Assembly (NCBI GenBank): GCA_963556145.1
Contig: OY744461.1
Location: 1,178,001-1,242,000, forward strand
Direction: 5' to 3'
DNA length: 64,000 nucleotides
Source of the DNA: Hygrocybe punicea
Taxonomy: Eukaryota; Basidiomycota; Agaricomycetes; Agaricales; Hygrophoraceae
The notes beneath the pieces were generated by a model. It saw nothing but the letters and a program-made list of their open reading frames with translations. It ran no database searches and was not told where the DNA came from. Of this stretch, positions 22,792-34,025 are shown piece after piece. Both the position numbers and the translations under genes were made by a program. The first letter of the stretch is position 1; every line of letters starts with the position of its first letter.

Positions 22792-22931
22792 CGTAATACT
22801 GACGAGATTAACGACCGAAGTGGCTCGACGGTGTGTACGCTTGTTTTGACAGTTTGAACCTTAAATCCAAGTTTTTGCCCCAAGCCTACCGCAACCTATA
22901 TCCCGTAGGTTACCCCGATCCACAACACATC

Positions 22932-23605
22932 ATGGACCCCGCAAAACTGGCAAAGCTCCAGGCGCAAGCTGCTGCCAACAGGATCGGTGAGTTTGTTCAA
23001 CCGTGTTTTCTCCTTGTTGACGCGACGGGGATTTGGTTATTGATAACCATTTTATTTTATTTTATTTTATTGCTCTGGATCCACAAGGTGGAAAGGGAAC
23101 CGTGCGCCGAAAAATTGTCCGGAAAGCCAAACCCTCAGCTGCTCAAGACGACAAGAAGCTTCAAGGTGCACTGAAAAAGTTGAACGTGCAACCCATTCCC
23201 GGAGTCGAGGAGGTGAATATGTTCCAAGACGATGGGAACGTACTCCATTTTACTGCACCAAAAGGCAAGTTTTATTCATCTTACATTACCGTGGTCGACA
23301 ATTATTAATACCTTGTTGTTGCCGCAGTGCACGCCTCATTGTCCGCCAACACTTTCGCCGTCTATGGCACGGGCCACGTAAAAGAACTTACAGAACTCGT
23401 ACCTGGTATCCTGAACCAGCTCGGGCCCGATTCTCTAGCTTCATTGCGCAAACTTGCCGAGTCGTACCAGGCGATTCAGCAAGGCCAACGACCTCCGAAC
23501 GCCGGCGGAGCCGCAGATGACGATGACGACGACGACGTCCCTGACCTAGTAGAAAGTTTTGACATCGAGGGCGACGCGGCGGCGGCCACTGCCAATCTCG
23601 ATTGA
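22932..23605 (+). CDS. egd1: Nascent polypeptide-associated complex subunit beta
   Basis: Ribosome-bound chaperone subunit that forms NAC with the alpha subunit at the exit tunnel. Three exons: 22932-22986, 23088-23264 and 23328-23605. The start [19 protein letters not shown] is followed by the ribosome-binding RRKIVRKAK motif and the NAC domain ([22 protein letters not shown]-type strand, [21 protein letters not shown]). The C-terminus has a seven-Asp run. Intron 2 starts AAAG|GCAAGT, so it appears to be a GC-AG intron; only this junction joins the two halves of the domain in frame. Confidence 0.95.
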
Positions 23606-25827
23606 GATTGAAAGAAACAACCATTGTAGAAGGCATCGTGTTTGGAATTAGCAGTATGACGCGCTAGGGTTGGGGAGATCGAAAAGAGGTAAAGGGGAGA
23701 AGCAGGAATTCGGTTGCTTGTATCCGTGCCATTCCTTTGGTTCTTCAATTCTTGCATTGCAAGGGTTTCGTGTAAGCAAAATGCTCGTTCTGTTTAGTGA
23801 TTCTCGCACTCCTGGCTCTCATCTACCTCTATGACCCCATATATAATGTTCCCTTACCCTCAGCCCATCAACTTGACATCCTCATCGGCTAGGCTGTTTT
23901 CCTCGTTGGATGATTTTGGCCTCCATCGATTGTGTCTGGAGACGACGAAACCCTGCATAGGAGAAATGATAAAGTCGACAAAGTCGACACGAAGAGAATC
24001 AAAGCTACACGCAAGTCAAGAAGGATGTCGGCTGACAGCTGGTGATATGACTTTCTGAGTGTCACCACATCCCATTCTCATGTTTCTAGCGAAACCCTAA
24101 GTCCCAACCACTTTGCGCTGCAGCAAGTGAGGACCAACTTCGATGGGATGGACGCAGGCGACGATAGAAGCGGCGCGTAACCGCTGAAATGATCCTGGAA
24201 GTTTCTGTAGTGAAGATGTCCTGTCCTCGTAGGTTGTCGAGATGGAAGCCCAACCGGTTCACTCTGGGCGGCCCAACTGAGCAGTTCGTCTTGTATCAAT
24301 CAGTCGGATTCTGAAATCCAAAATTTTCCGCCCCAGCGAACATGTTCGCAAACAGTTGATAAACGCCGTGTTGGATTCTGCGGGAAGCCTGCGGCGAAAT
24401 TTCGAAAAACATTGGGAGTGAGAAGGATTTGTCGTCTCGCAGATGCATGAATATGCCGAGCGCACGATTATTAATAATACGAAAATAAGCTGCAGGGTCC
24501 GGGGGCGTTGAGTAACGTAAAAAAGGGAGACGAATGATTAGACTAGATGTAAACAAAGTGTTAGGGACGTCACTTACGCTAGTTGCACAGAACTGCGTTC
24601 AGTAAAGATGGGGTTGCAGGTGTACAAGTGCAATGTTCACCACATACATACATGTATTTGGAGGAGACACCGGTGATAACCCGTGTCGTGAAGCCTTGTA
24701 ACTCGGTGTTTGAGAAACAGTAAGCAGATATCGAATACATCGGTCGCCGTGGTTTTGGTTTCTCCGAGTCTGTATTTCTGCAAGTTCTCGCCAGATGACA
24801 ATCGCCGACGCGTCCTTCGACCTTGTACACCGAGCCTGAGTGGGTGACCTTTCGGAGCTGTGATTTTCTGTCTGGCCGAAGAAAAATAAGCCCTTAGTAA
24901 CGCTTCACTCTTGGCCTAACTGTTGAAGAATCGGCGACCTTGCCCTCCGAGTCCAAATGAGGTTTCGCCGAGAACAAACCTTTCCCCTTACGGGCTTGGT
25001 TTTCGTATGATTGCGACACCACTATCAGATTCCAGAGAGAAGAAGGCCGGAGGCCGGGAACCCTTGGCGGTCACTCTGTGGCTCAGGTCGCGGAAGCAAT
25101 TTGCAAAAGTGCTTCCAGCCAATACCTGGTTGGGTTCAAGGCTTGACGGTGGCAGCCAAGGTCCGAACGAGTCAAGAACACGTCAAACGTCGTGCACCTT
25201 GCCCTCCCAGATGGATTTTCGCCCTGGAATAAACTTGAACCCTTCCGCGGCTGGATCCAGACGGACATCTTGGCTTTTGTATGATTGCGCAATGCTGTCG
25301 TCTACACCACCATCAGATGCTCCAGAGAGAAAGAGACCGAAAACCCTGGGCGACACTCACTGGCTCGGGTTGCTACCAGCTAGGCCCACGGCGTTGAGAT
25401 CACGGCAAGCTCTTGCACCGTGATCTTGCCAAACTCCTTCGGTGAACCACTTGAGCTCTTTACCAACATTGGTGGGTTAGCAGACGGCGGGCAAACTGAG
25501 ACTGTTGGAACATGAAGACTCGTAGAAAGAGCCAAGAGCTCACCTCGGTCCCACTACCCGCACTGGATATCCCTCCGGTTCACACACACAATCAAGTTCC
25601 AGACGCCACTTTCTTCTGCAGATACTAGTTTGGTCAAGCGAAGTCGAGTCTCATGATGATGCTCCACACGATCCCCAATGGCTGGGAACATATCTCTACG
25701 TCCAAACAGCTTCCAATCCATGCTTAGTATCTACGAACCGAACATCCAGATATAGTGTTATCTGTGTGGAAAATGCATATAAAGAACCTCGAGTCGTTAT
25801 CGCTCTCCCTTCAGAGTCGACGGCGCA
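23606..25827. other. Region without a recognised gene
   Basis: A minus-strand frame around 24296-24556 (AYFRIINNRALGIFMHLRDD...) looks protein-like but has no family match and no clear start. From 24960 to 25380 a diverged direct repeat is present: blocks near 24960-25090 (tttcgccgagaac, gtatgattgcg, ccagagagaagaag) recur near 25215-25375 (tttcgccctggaa, gtatgattgcg, ccagagagaaagag). The rest, including 25430-25800, shows nothing clear. Confidence 0.35.
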
Positions 25828-27265
25828 ATGGTTCACGTAAGTCCCATCTCGCCTTACTAGCGATTTGGTACCAACGATGCACTTCACCAGGATAAACCCG
25901 TCGTACCCACTAAAATCATCAAACACCGGGTTGGCGGATGGTTGCCCAGGGATCACCGAGTCCTCCGTTCTTGGATTGCCAAAGTTATGGCAAAGGCTAA
26001 GAGCGACCCGTTACAATGGGCTCCCGTCATCCAGGAGTTCCAAGCTCTGATCGAGGGGGATCCAGAAATTTATATGGGTTTCAATCTAATGTTCGACGAA
26101 GTGCCACACAAACCGCCGTATGACACCGATCCGACGGGAACGAAACAGGTACGCGATTCCCGTTTGGTTTGCTCAGCGTGGCCATTCAAAGAACTTATCG
26201 ATCTCCCAGATCCTGAACTACATGGATATGTTGGCCGCGTTCGACGTGATCCTCACCACGGCCCCCGAATACGAACAGAATGACTTGGTTGGATTTCCCA
26301 TCAATGCTATCCTCGATTGGCCTATGGGTACGACCGCAGGCCTCGCCGCCTTCATGAATTTCAAGGTCAACCAGCAGTTCTTGAAGATGTTCGATGTTTG
26401 GGTATCCTTCCTCACGTCGCTGAATTCAAGATACGTGCTCACTCAAGCAGACAACGGTTGGTTCGGTCCCGCTGCCAGTATAGCCATTCCAAATTTCACC
26501 ACGACTTACGTCTGTGACCCAAGCCAAGAATACTACGGATACACCTCTTGGGACGACTTCTTCGTTAGACTCTTCATATCCGACCAGCGCCCAGTTGATT
26601 TTCCAGATGATGACACAGTCATCAACAGCGCCTGCGAGTCTGCCGTCTACAAGTTAGCGTATGACGTAAAGCCACTCGACACTTTTTGGATCAAAGGAGA
26701 GCCGTACTCTCTCAACCATATGCTCAATAACGATGAACTCGCACCCAAGTTCGTCGGCGGGATTATCTATCAAGCGTTTCTCAGCGCTACCAAATACCAC
26801 CGTTGGCACAGTCCCGTCAACGGCACGGTCCTGAAAGTCGTTAACATTCCGGGCACTTATTACGCCGAGTCTCCCGCCATGGGATTTATAAACCCGGATT
26901 CGAGTTCGGACACGGGTCAATCTGCGAACCCAACTGGGCCAGACCCAGCTGCGCCTAACCTCTCGCAAGCCTTCATCACCACGATGGCTGCTCGCGCGCT
27001 GATCTTCATCGACCCTACGAACACTGACATCGGCACGATGTGCTTCATAGCCGTTGGGATGGCAGAAGTGTCGACGTGTGAGGTGACCGTCGAGGCAGGC
27101 GACCCGCTCAAGAAGGGTGACCAGCTCGGGATGTTCCATTTCGGCGGTTCTACACACTGCCTCCTCTTCCAACCTTCAACTACAAGAAATATTGTATTCC
27201 CAGATGCGGTGTACGAGAAGGATGTTCTGCTTAACTCCGCGATCGGGAATGTTGTGAAAGTTTGA
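25828..27265 (+). CDS. PsiD-like pyruvoyl-dependent amino acid decarboxylase (phosphatidylserine decarboxylase superfamily)
   Basis: Member of the soluble fungal branch of the PSD superfamily that includes tryptophan decarboxylase PsiD. Three exons: 25828-25836, 25891-26148 and 26210-27265, about 440 aa. Characteristic blocks: WVSFLTSLNSRYVL, EYYGYTSWDDFFVR, ACESAVYKLAYDVKPLDTF, GEPYSLNHMLNND, KYHRWHSPVNGTVLKVV and GTYYAESPAMG. The C-terminal FHFGGST is the self-cleavage site; its Ser would become the pyruvoyl group after Gly-Ser cleavage. No transmembrane or mitochondrial presequence is seen, unlike true phosphatidylserine decarboxylases. The substrate is probably an aromatic amino acid, or a phospholipid head-group relic (inference). 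No psilocybin-type kinase or methyltransferase lies beside it. Confidence 0.9.
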
Positions 27266-28268
27266 GATGTTGGCGTAGCGACAAGAAACTGGCTGGGCGT
27301 GTGGTGGGTGTACGATAACGAAAAGCCGCGATAAGTCTATGATGTTCTTGTATTTTTTTTTGTACTATCTAGTTGCCCTCGGGTTCTGCTCGAAATAACG
27401 ATGTGTGGTTCTTGTATCGATGCTTTGGTTGCCGTGAAAACGATACGAAAAAGTTGGAGAGACGTTGGGATTGACGTCAGCATCGCAGTCAAACGTGGGC
27501 ATGAGGCCAGCTCATCAAAAGCTTGCACGGGAGAACCTGTAAGTATAGGAGAACGAAGGCCTAAAATGTCGTCTTGATGATGAAGGTGACGACCAGGATG
27601 GGCATGTGTCTCGATAGCGAGTTGCAGTGCGGAATCTGGCAAGGGGGGACCCGGAGCAGACTCCAACGGGGGAATCCGGTAGTGGAGCAAGCCAGACTGG
27701 AGCAAGTCGCGTTTCAGTGGTGGAGCAGGAGAGAAACCGTCGTGAACAATGTGTATGGGATGAGAAAGTATTACTCTTCCTTGTGATGGCTTCGTCCAAT
27801 CCCCCCCACACACAGGAGAGTTGATGGCGTGTTCCTGGTTGGACAACAACTACTCGGTGGTGCCGTGCCCTCCATTGTGATTGTGGTACGAATTCAATGT
27901 GTAAGGATACGTGCGACCTATTCCGTACCAAGATTCACCACACTTCCATCAATGTCGTAAGGGAATATCATCGAAAAAAGCCCGGTGAGAAATCGACTCC
28001 TCACCTTCGGCACCCGCAAGTTCAGGGTTTGCCTGGTGGGAAGTCATCACTCCGAGTCACCGTTACTCCGACGATCCTCTCCATATGCCTGACAAATCTT
28101 CACCTTTGTAACCGAACGGCCGAGGAGGGAGGGATGTTTGTTATGCGCGATAGGACGCCGTTTGGCTGAGCTTCGCAAAGGCTTCTGTGGCTTCAAAACG
28201 ATTTTCCAAAGAATATGACCACCTGTGACCCCTACACTCCACGGCCAAAGAATTATAATCTGACATCA
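27266..28268. other. Intergenic region
   Basis: Open frames occur on the minus strand (about 27340-27930), but overlapping frames look equally random and no motif or splice pattern supports a gene. The left border of the large inverted-repeat element follows. Confidence 0.3.
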
Positions 28269-28443
28269 CTGCAGTATGGAAACCGGGACTGACCTGCTCA
28301 AAAACCGTGACACAATGTGTGATAGCCAAAGGTGATAGTGTAAGGACCCCATGTACTTTTTCTTTATCAATGTACATAATGTCTATTACTATATTCACAA
28401 GTCTCTTTTTGTAGTTGCAAGGTCATGATTCTAGTATACATGG

Positions 28444-28672
28444 TAGTGTTGCCACGGTCCGGTCTTTTTTGGGACCGTTGCAAGACCATGGCTGGACCAT
28501 TGCAGATTAAAATTCAAATAAATTATCAGAAATCTCAGAAATATTCTGGTATATAGTCAACATAGCAGAGCAGTTGCTTGAATATTTCCAGAATTTTATC
28601 TATTTTATTTTGCCAACGGTCCAGCCATGGTCTTGCAACGGTCCAAAAAAAGACCGGACCGTGGCAACACTA
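28444..28672. mobile_element. hAT-type MITE nested in the left arm
   Basis: The 229-bp element has terminal inverted repeats of about 57 bp starting TAGTGTTGCCACGGTCCGGT. It is flanked by an 8-bp direct duplication ATACATGG at 28436-28443 and 28673-28680. The matching place in the right arm has the octamer once with no insert, so it serves as an internal empty site. An 8-bp duplication with ends TAGNGTTG fits the hAT superfamily. Confidence 0.92.
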
Positions 28673-31223
28673 ATACATGGTGAAATTCTCAAGAGCATTG
28701 TGAATAGTTTAACTGCATTGGCACATAAGTTTATGGATGTGCTACTTTTCAGTAATTGGGATATGATGAAAGAATGGGGAAAGGGCCAGAAGGCACAGGA
28801 ATGGCTAAGAAAGGGTTGTAAGGGGCAGGAAGGTGTAAGAGGGAGTTAAGAAGGACTTGGTTAGGGTGTGAAAGGTGCAGGAGAGTGTGAGAGAACTTGG
28901 GGAGGTTTAGAGGGCTCAGGGGAGGACAGGGAGGACCTGGAGGAGGCCAGAGTGTAGGGAAGAGCAGGAGGTGGGCTCAGGTGAGTTGGGATGGGTGACT
29001 GGAGTGGTGCAGGATGTTTGTCAGCAAATACTATTATGCACACATTACTCACTGTTACATATCCCTCCACTGTTTGCCTTACACATCCGCATCACACAAT
29101 GTGATGATAATGAGGAGAGTATTTTCAAGAGTGAGGAGAACCACTTGAAGAGGACAACAAGTCACATCACAGTGTGTTCCACATTTGACAATTTGACAGT
29201 CTGGGATTTCATTGTCCTATGCCACTTTCTCACCAATTTCAACCTCCACTACTTGTACATTATGCTTTCCAACACCTCCTGCACTTCTTTCCTGGAATGT
29301 ATGCCTTGCTCATACACTTTACAGCTATACTTCCCCCACCCCTCAAGTCAGCTGTTGTTCATGATGGACAGGACCATTCATTATTTATGAGAAGTATTAT
29401 GAAAGTGCAAGCTGCAAGTTTACCTTTCACACCTGTTTTTGCAGCCTCAGTAACTAATGAGCTCCCCACAGATTGTTTGCAACTCCACTACTCTGCCCTT
29501 CCCTTCTCTATGCCTTGTGTCCTCACACACACCCTTCCCATGCACTCCCATACCCCTTGCACCCTCCCCCACAAGGACTATCATGGGTATGCTGACACCT
29601 GAATGACCTGCAGGTGGAAACCTGCAGGTCAGTGAGGGGTTGGGTGCAATGGGTGTACATAGGTATGGGGTGGTGTGTGGGTCACCTGCAGGTTGCCAAC
29701 ACATTGGTGTCTCCCCACCCTTTCATGATGTAGAGGCTCTGGACTGTCTGGACTCATATCCTCTTCATGTCCCACATCGTTCCCATCCACTTCCACTCCA
29801 ATATCATTGATTCCACTCCTTTCCACCGATTCCACTCTGGATTCCACCTCTGAAATTGTTCCTACCCATGATGTGATGTTCCTAATGACTTAGAATCAGT
29901 ACATATATACTTGTACATCACATATCTTCATTTCCCATCTCTCAGTACATAGGTCTCTTCTCCTATCTACCTCCCCCACTTCACCGCTATCAGTTACTTC
30001 CTTTGCTTATAGTATACAGCACAGGATTCTCTCCAGTAGTATAAAAGTTGTACTTTTACACTACAAAATATAGCTTATTACCACACTTCAGATCTACCCT
30101 CGTTGTATCTCCCATATTCCTCTTCATCTTCCCCCTACACTTCCCCTCTGTTCCAGAGCCCCCAGATCTTGGTTGGATTAATTACGACAACCTATACAAG
30201 ACCTAAGACTCCTCAGATCACTTTCTAGCTGGTCACCCTTACTGTAGATTCCTATCCAGGTCTACACTGACACTCGCCATCACATAATTACATAACGGGT
30301 TCCACAGGTGCAAGTCAGGGTCACCAACTGGCCACCCACTGCCACACCACACCCTTATGATGATGGTAACAGGTCACAACCACCAACAAGAAAGCAGTGC
30401 AAACCAAACCAAACAGGCATTGAGGGTGATGATTGCAACTGCCATGACCACAACCAAACCCACAACCACAACCACAATGACTGCAATGGTGACCACACCA
30501 ACAACAGTTACAGTACAATGGCAAAAAGGGTTGGAGGTGTGGTGTGCCTGCACTCCAACCCAGGTACATTTTATTTTTCTTCAACATAGATCTCTCACCT
30601 CCCCCCAGATACCGCTCAAGATTACCTCATGAATACAGAACACATCAAATGTGCTTTCAAGGTGATGGCAATGAGGGTAACAAAGAGGCACCAGAACTGC
30701 AGCACCAGTGCTTCCCTGTGCCATCCAACCCCCTGAACCTCTCACAACCCCTCTGTCCTTAGTGTATTGCATGGGTAACAACCCCCAGGTATTTTTAGCT
30801 GTACCCATACCTGCACCTGTTGGTACAATACCTGCAGGTTCACCTGTCATTTTAAGCCCTGGATATGCTTAAAATACAAGAATAAAGTATTTTAAGCGTA
30901 TCTAGCTCAATACTTGACATTTGTGGATGATCCAGGGCTTCAAAAAGAGCTGGTGGGTCCAAGAATCTGTGCCTGTGCCTGTACCTGAGGCTATACCTGT
31001 GGCAAAACCTGCAGGTTTACCCATACCCATGTAATACACTACCTGGTCTCTCACACCCTTGCATGGCCTCCCCCTGAGCCCACCTGAGCCTGCCCCTGCC
31101 CTTCCCTGCACTTTGGCCCTCCCTGGCCCCTCTAAACCTCCCTGACTCCCTCTTGCACCCTCCATAGCCTTTCCTGCCCCTTCTGGCCCTTTCCTCATTC
31201 TTTTATCATATCCTAATTACTTA

Positions 31224-31453
31224 CACTGCAAACACCAAGGGATTTGTAAACTTGACTTATGCTAAAATAATCCATAAACATATTAATAATTTATAAGATG
31301 GTTTGTTGACTGAACAAATTCATAAACTATTGAACCCTTTATTTCTATAAATGGCAATCATTGCTTTATTTGGAATGAATTTTTGGAGTTTGCCAACTTT
31401 CTTGAAAATTATTGGATTATGTCAAATTTACAAATCCCTTCATATTTGCAGTG
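31224..31453. mobile_element. PIF/Harbinger-type MITE nested in the right arm
   Basis: The 230-bp element begins CACTGCAAACACCAAGGGAT and ends with its imperfect reverse complement, giving inverted repeats of about 33 bp. A TTA triplet flanks it on both sides (31221-31223 and 31454-31456). The left arm of the host element is uninterrupted here (cttttcagtaattggg). A TTA duplication fits the TWA target of PIF/Harbinger elements. Confidence 0.85.
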
Positions 31454-31686
31454 TTAAAAGTAGCATATGTGCCAATGTAGTTAAACTATTCACAATGCTT
31501 TTGAGAATTTCACCATGTATATTAGAATCATGACCTTGCAACTACAAAAAGAGACTTGTGAATATAGTAATAGACATTATGTACATTGATAAAGAAAAAG
31601 TACACGGGGTCCATACACTATCGCCTTCGGCTATCACACATTGTGTCACGGTTTTTGAGCAGGTCAGTCTCGGTTGCCATACTGCA

Positions 31687-32797
31687 GGGGGCCATCGAAC
31701 AAGGCGCGCAATACGCTTGCCGTCAATGAGATCGTGGTCATAACGGCAGTTTTTAGCTCTTCGACAGCTCGAATGTGCATAGTGGACTTTCCCGTATTTC
31801 ACCTGAGTCGACCGAATGATCAGACGTATAACCAACAGAGTTGGTATCGGGGGGGTTTGCGCACATCTGGATCGCCTTTGACTTATCATTCCCCAATGAT
31901 GTTCCGCCGGAAGTAAAGACTCTTCGGATATGTTACGTCTTTTGGTGGCTGCCGGATGAACTCCCATTGACCGTTACATTCCAACCCATTGACCATCCTT
32001 CATAGATATCGTTCGAAGCCGTGCTCATGGGCAAGTTCAACAACGACTCTCGCCGCCCTGTCGATAGATGAAGCAAAATAACCAGCCAATGCAGGGTTAC
32101 AGACCAGCTTCAAGACCCTTTTTCGTGTTGAAGATCGTGTGGCAAGAATTTGCTTTGCACTCGTACGCACGATTACCATTGCAGTCGCTGTAGAAATAAT
32201 TCCTAAGTTCCTTGGTGCAGATTCTTGCATGATCCCTGCATGCCATGCGCGTTGCATATTCGTCCCTGACAGGCATGATTAGCCCCCGAGGACCATTCGA
32301 TGGAACAATATATCGATGGCGTAGGGGTACGAGACCGGTCACCAATATCACACCGGGACCCAATACAGGCACAGAAATCGTTCCACAGCAAAGGTTCGCA
32401 CAGGTGATTCGGCGCAGACAAACTTTGAACGTGCAACCGAGGGACATATGAAAACCCGCAAAAAAACATTAAGATGGGGCTCCATCCTAGTCATGTCGCA
32501 TGAGCAGCAAGGATGAGATCCCGTGGATCAAACCCAAGAACCACACACAAAGAACTGTTGGATTATCCAGAGCAAAGCCAACGGCGCAGTATTCAGCCTG
32601 TAAAGTACAATATACCACATTCGTTTTCACCCCGTCGTCGAGGCTCCTCCAATCCCATGACCCCCCACCAAGAACTGTTCAAAGACTCAACGAAGCGCAC
32701 TGTGGTACCTGGTTATTCGCCTGTATGCTTCACGCAGACGCGCGGAGAACTCATCGTTATCCAGTTCAAGCGAGTCTTTGATAACCCCACTTCCCTG
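31687..32797 (-). other. Possible Cys-rich minus-strand protein relic and unassigned sequence
   Basis: A minus-strand frame at about 32097-32447 is protein-like and Cys-rich (RRITCANLCCGT, ICTKELRNYFYSDCNG, YECKANSCHTIFN). It may splice to a last exon ending HEHGFERYL near 32000. No signal peptide or family was recognised. The 32500-32797 stretch shows only unrelated frames. Confidence 0.35.
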
Positions 32798-34025
32798 TCA
32801 GAAAGGGGCTGAGGTGATGCAGTTGAAGGACGCACCCACTGAATAGCAGCTTTTAGCATCCAGCTCGTCCTCTTCATAAGATGACATCCTGTCGTCAGAA
32901 AGTGTCAGAGGAGAAGCAGACAAATTCAATGATACATCCTCCGAGTATTCCTCTTCGCGCCGTGATGACGCCAATGCTAAAAATGGAATAAGCGAGATAG
33001 GTCGAATGGGCTGCGGTTGGTGCAACGGGATACGGCATTCTCTCCCGTGATCATCATCTTTCATTGATGAAGAGGAACACTGTGATCGTGAAGGCAAGGA
33101 CGTGCCTGGTGCAGGTTTCGAGATGAACGCGACATCCGCAGTGGAGGGGTCAGTGGCGGGGTTGTAGACAGGGTCCGATGATGTGTCAAGAGGCGTGTAC
33201 TTCATTTTCCTTTCAGTGTATGCGCACCACTCTGGCTCACCAAAGCTGCCCAAACTTTCATGACGGAAGTTGACCCAATCATCGCTTCCTATTCCTACCG
33301 CATCACATTTCCCGATCTGCACAGATTGCGTAGGCGTGGGCACCATGTAGGTGCCGAATGCATCATAATGGTCCGTTCCCGTGGCCATCGCCTTGCATTG
33401 ACGTCCATTGCCATGCGCCCAGGGACGAGAGCTAACCGTTTGATTCACGATCCCGGATCCTAGTGTTGTTGAAAAGGGGTTCCGGCCTGGGAACAACAGC
33501 GTTAATACAGCATACAGCATACATGGCAGGGGAGGCCGGCGCACGGTGAGCGCGGGTCAGTAATACCGACTCCCTGGTCGGTAAGGTACAATTGTCCGAT
33601 TGGAAGTCTGGAGAAAAGTCTGCCGCACAAATATTAACAGGGCTGGGGGTATAGGGTGGAGTAGCGCGTGAAGGAGGTATGAATGCACAAAACAGGTTTG
33701 GTACAGAGAAAGAACGGGAGAGCAGACAATATTTGGTAGGGATGGCCCCGTAACCCCAGTTCTGGTTGAAGTTGGCGTTGTTTGGGGACCACAGAGGTTT
33801 ACTGGACGCGAGGATAGATTCCCACCAGCCTTTCGTGTGGAACTTCGCCAGTGGTTCAGCAGGTGAATTGAGGATGGTTCCCCAAAAGCCTCGACGCTTG
33901 TCTACACACGCAGCAGTACATTTCTCGAGGTCGGGAAGTTGGCCGGTGGCGGGGATCATGACGAGGAGTGGCACTGGTGGGTGGAAGACGGAGGGGCACA
34001 GGAAACCGAAGACTACTATGGTCAT
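32798..34025 (-). CDS. Hypothetical protein
   Basis: A two-exon model fits. Exon 1 starts at ATG 34025 with a hydrophobic stretch (MTIVVFGFLCPSVFHPP) and continues through GWWESILASSKPLW and FNQNWGYGAIP to about 33575. An intron ending in a TTCCCAG acceptor near 33485 then leads to a long exon 2 with DDWVNFRHESLGSFGEPEW, Ser-rich blocks and the end SVGASFNCITSAPF. The N-terminus could be a signal peptide or membrane anchor. No domain was recognised. Confidence 0.45.

Larger units (their letters stand above)
28269..31686. mobile_element. Large non-autonomous element with long terminal inverted repeats
   Basis: The ends match as inverted repeats: ctgcagtatggaaaccggga at 28269 against the reverse complement of the 31660-31686 end (ctgcagtatggcaaccgaga). 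The arms continue through ccgtgacacaatgtgtgata, the block around gtctctttttgtagttgcaa, then tgaaattctcaagagcattg. They run on as G/A-rich repeats to about 29000 and 31030. Each arm is interrupted by a different MITE at a place where the other arm is continuous. The interior has CCTGCAGGT motifs and short low-complexity frames, and no transposase. No target-site duplication was identified at the outer ends. Confidence 0.75.

Noticed and set aside
26654..27172. 172-aa minus-strand frame over the decarboxylase
   Set aside because: Antisense shadow of the conserved PsiD-like exon.
17761..27265. A psilocybin-like biosynthetic cluster (P450 plus PsiD-like decarboxylase plus later methyltransferase)
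   Set aside because: The genes are separated by conserved housekeeping genes, no kinase is present, and the methyltransferase at 40 kb is of a different type; proximity looks accidental.
30308..30632. His/Asn- and Thr-rich frames inside the inverted-repeat element
   Set aside because: Low-complexity translation of an ACCAAC/CACAACC-rich sequence; open on both strands.
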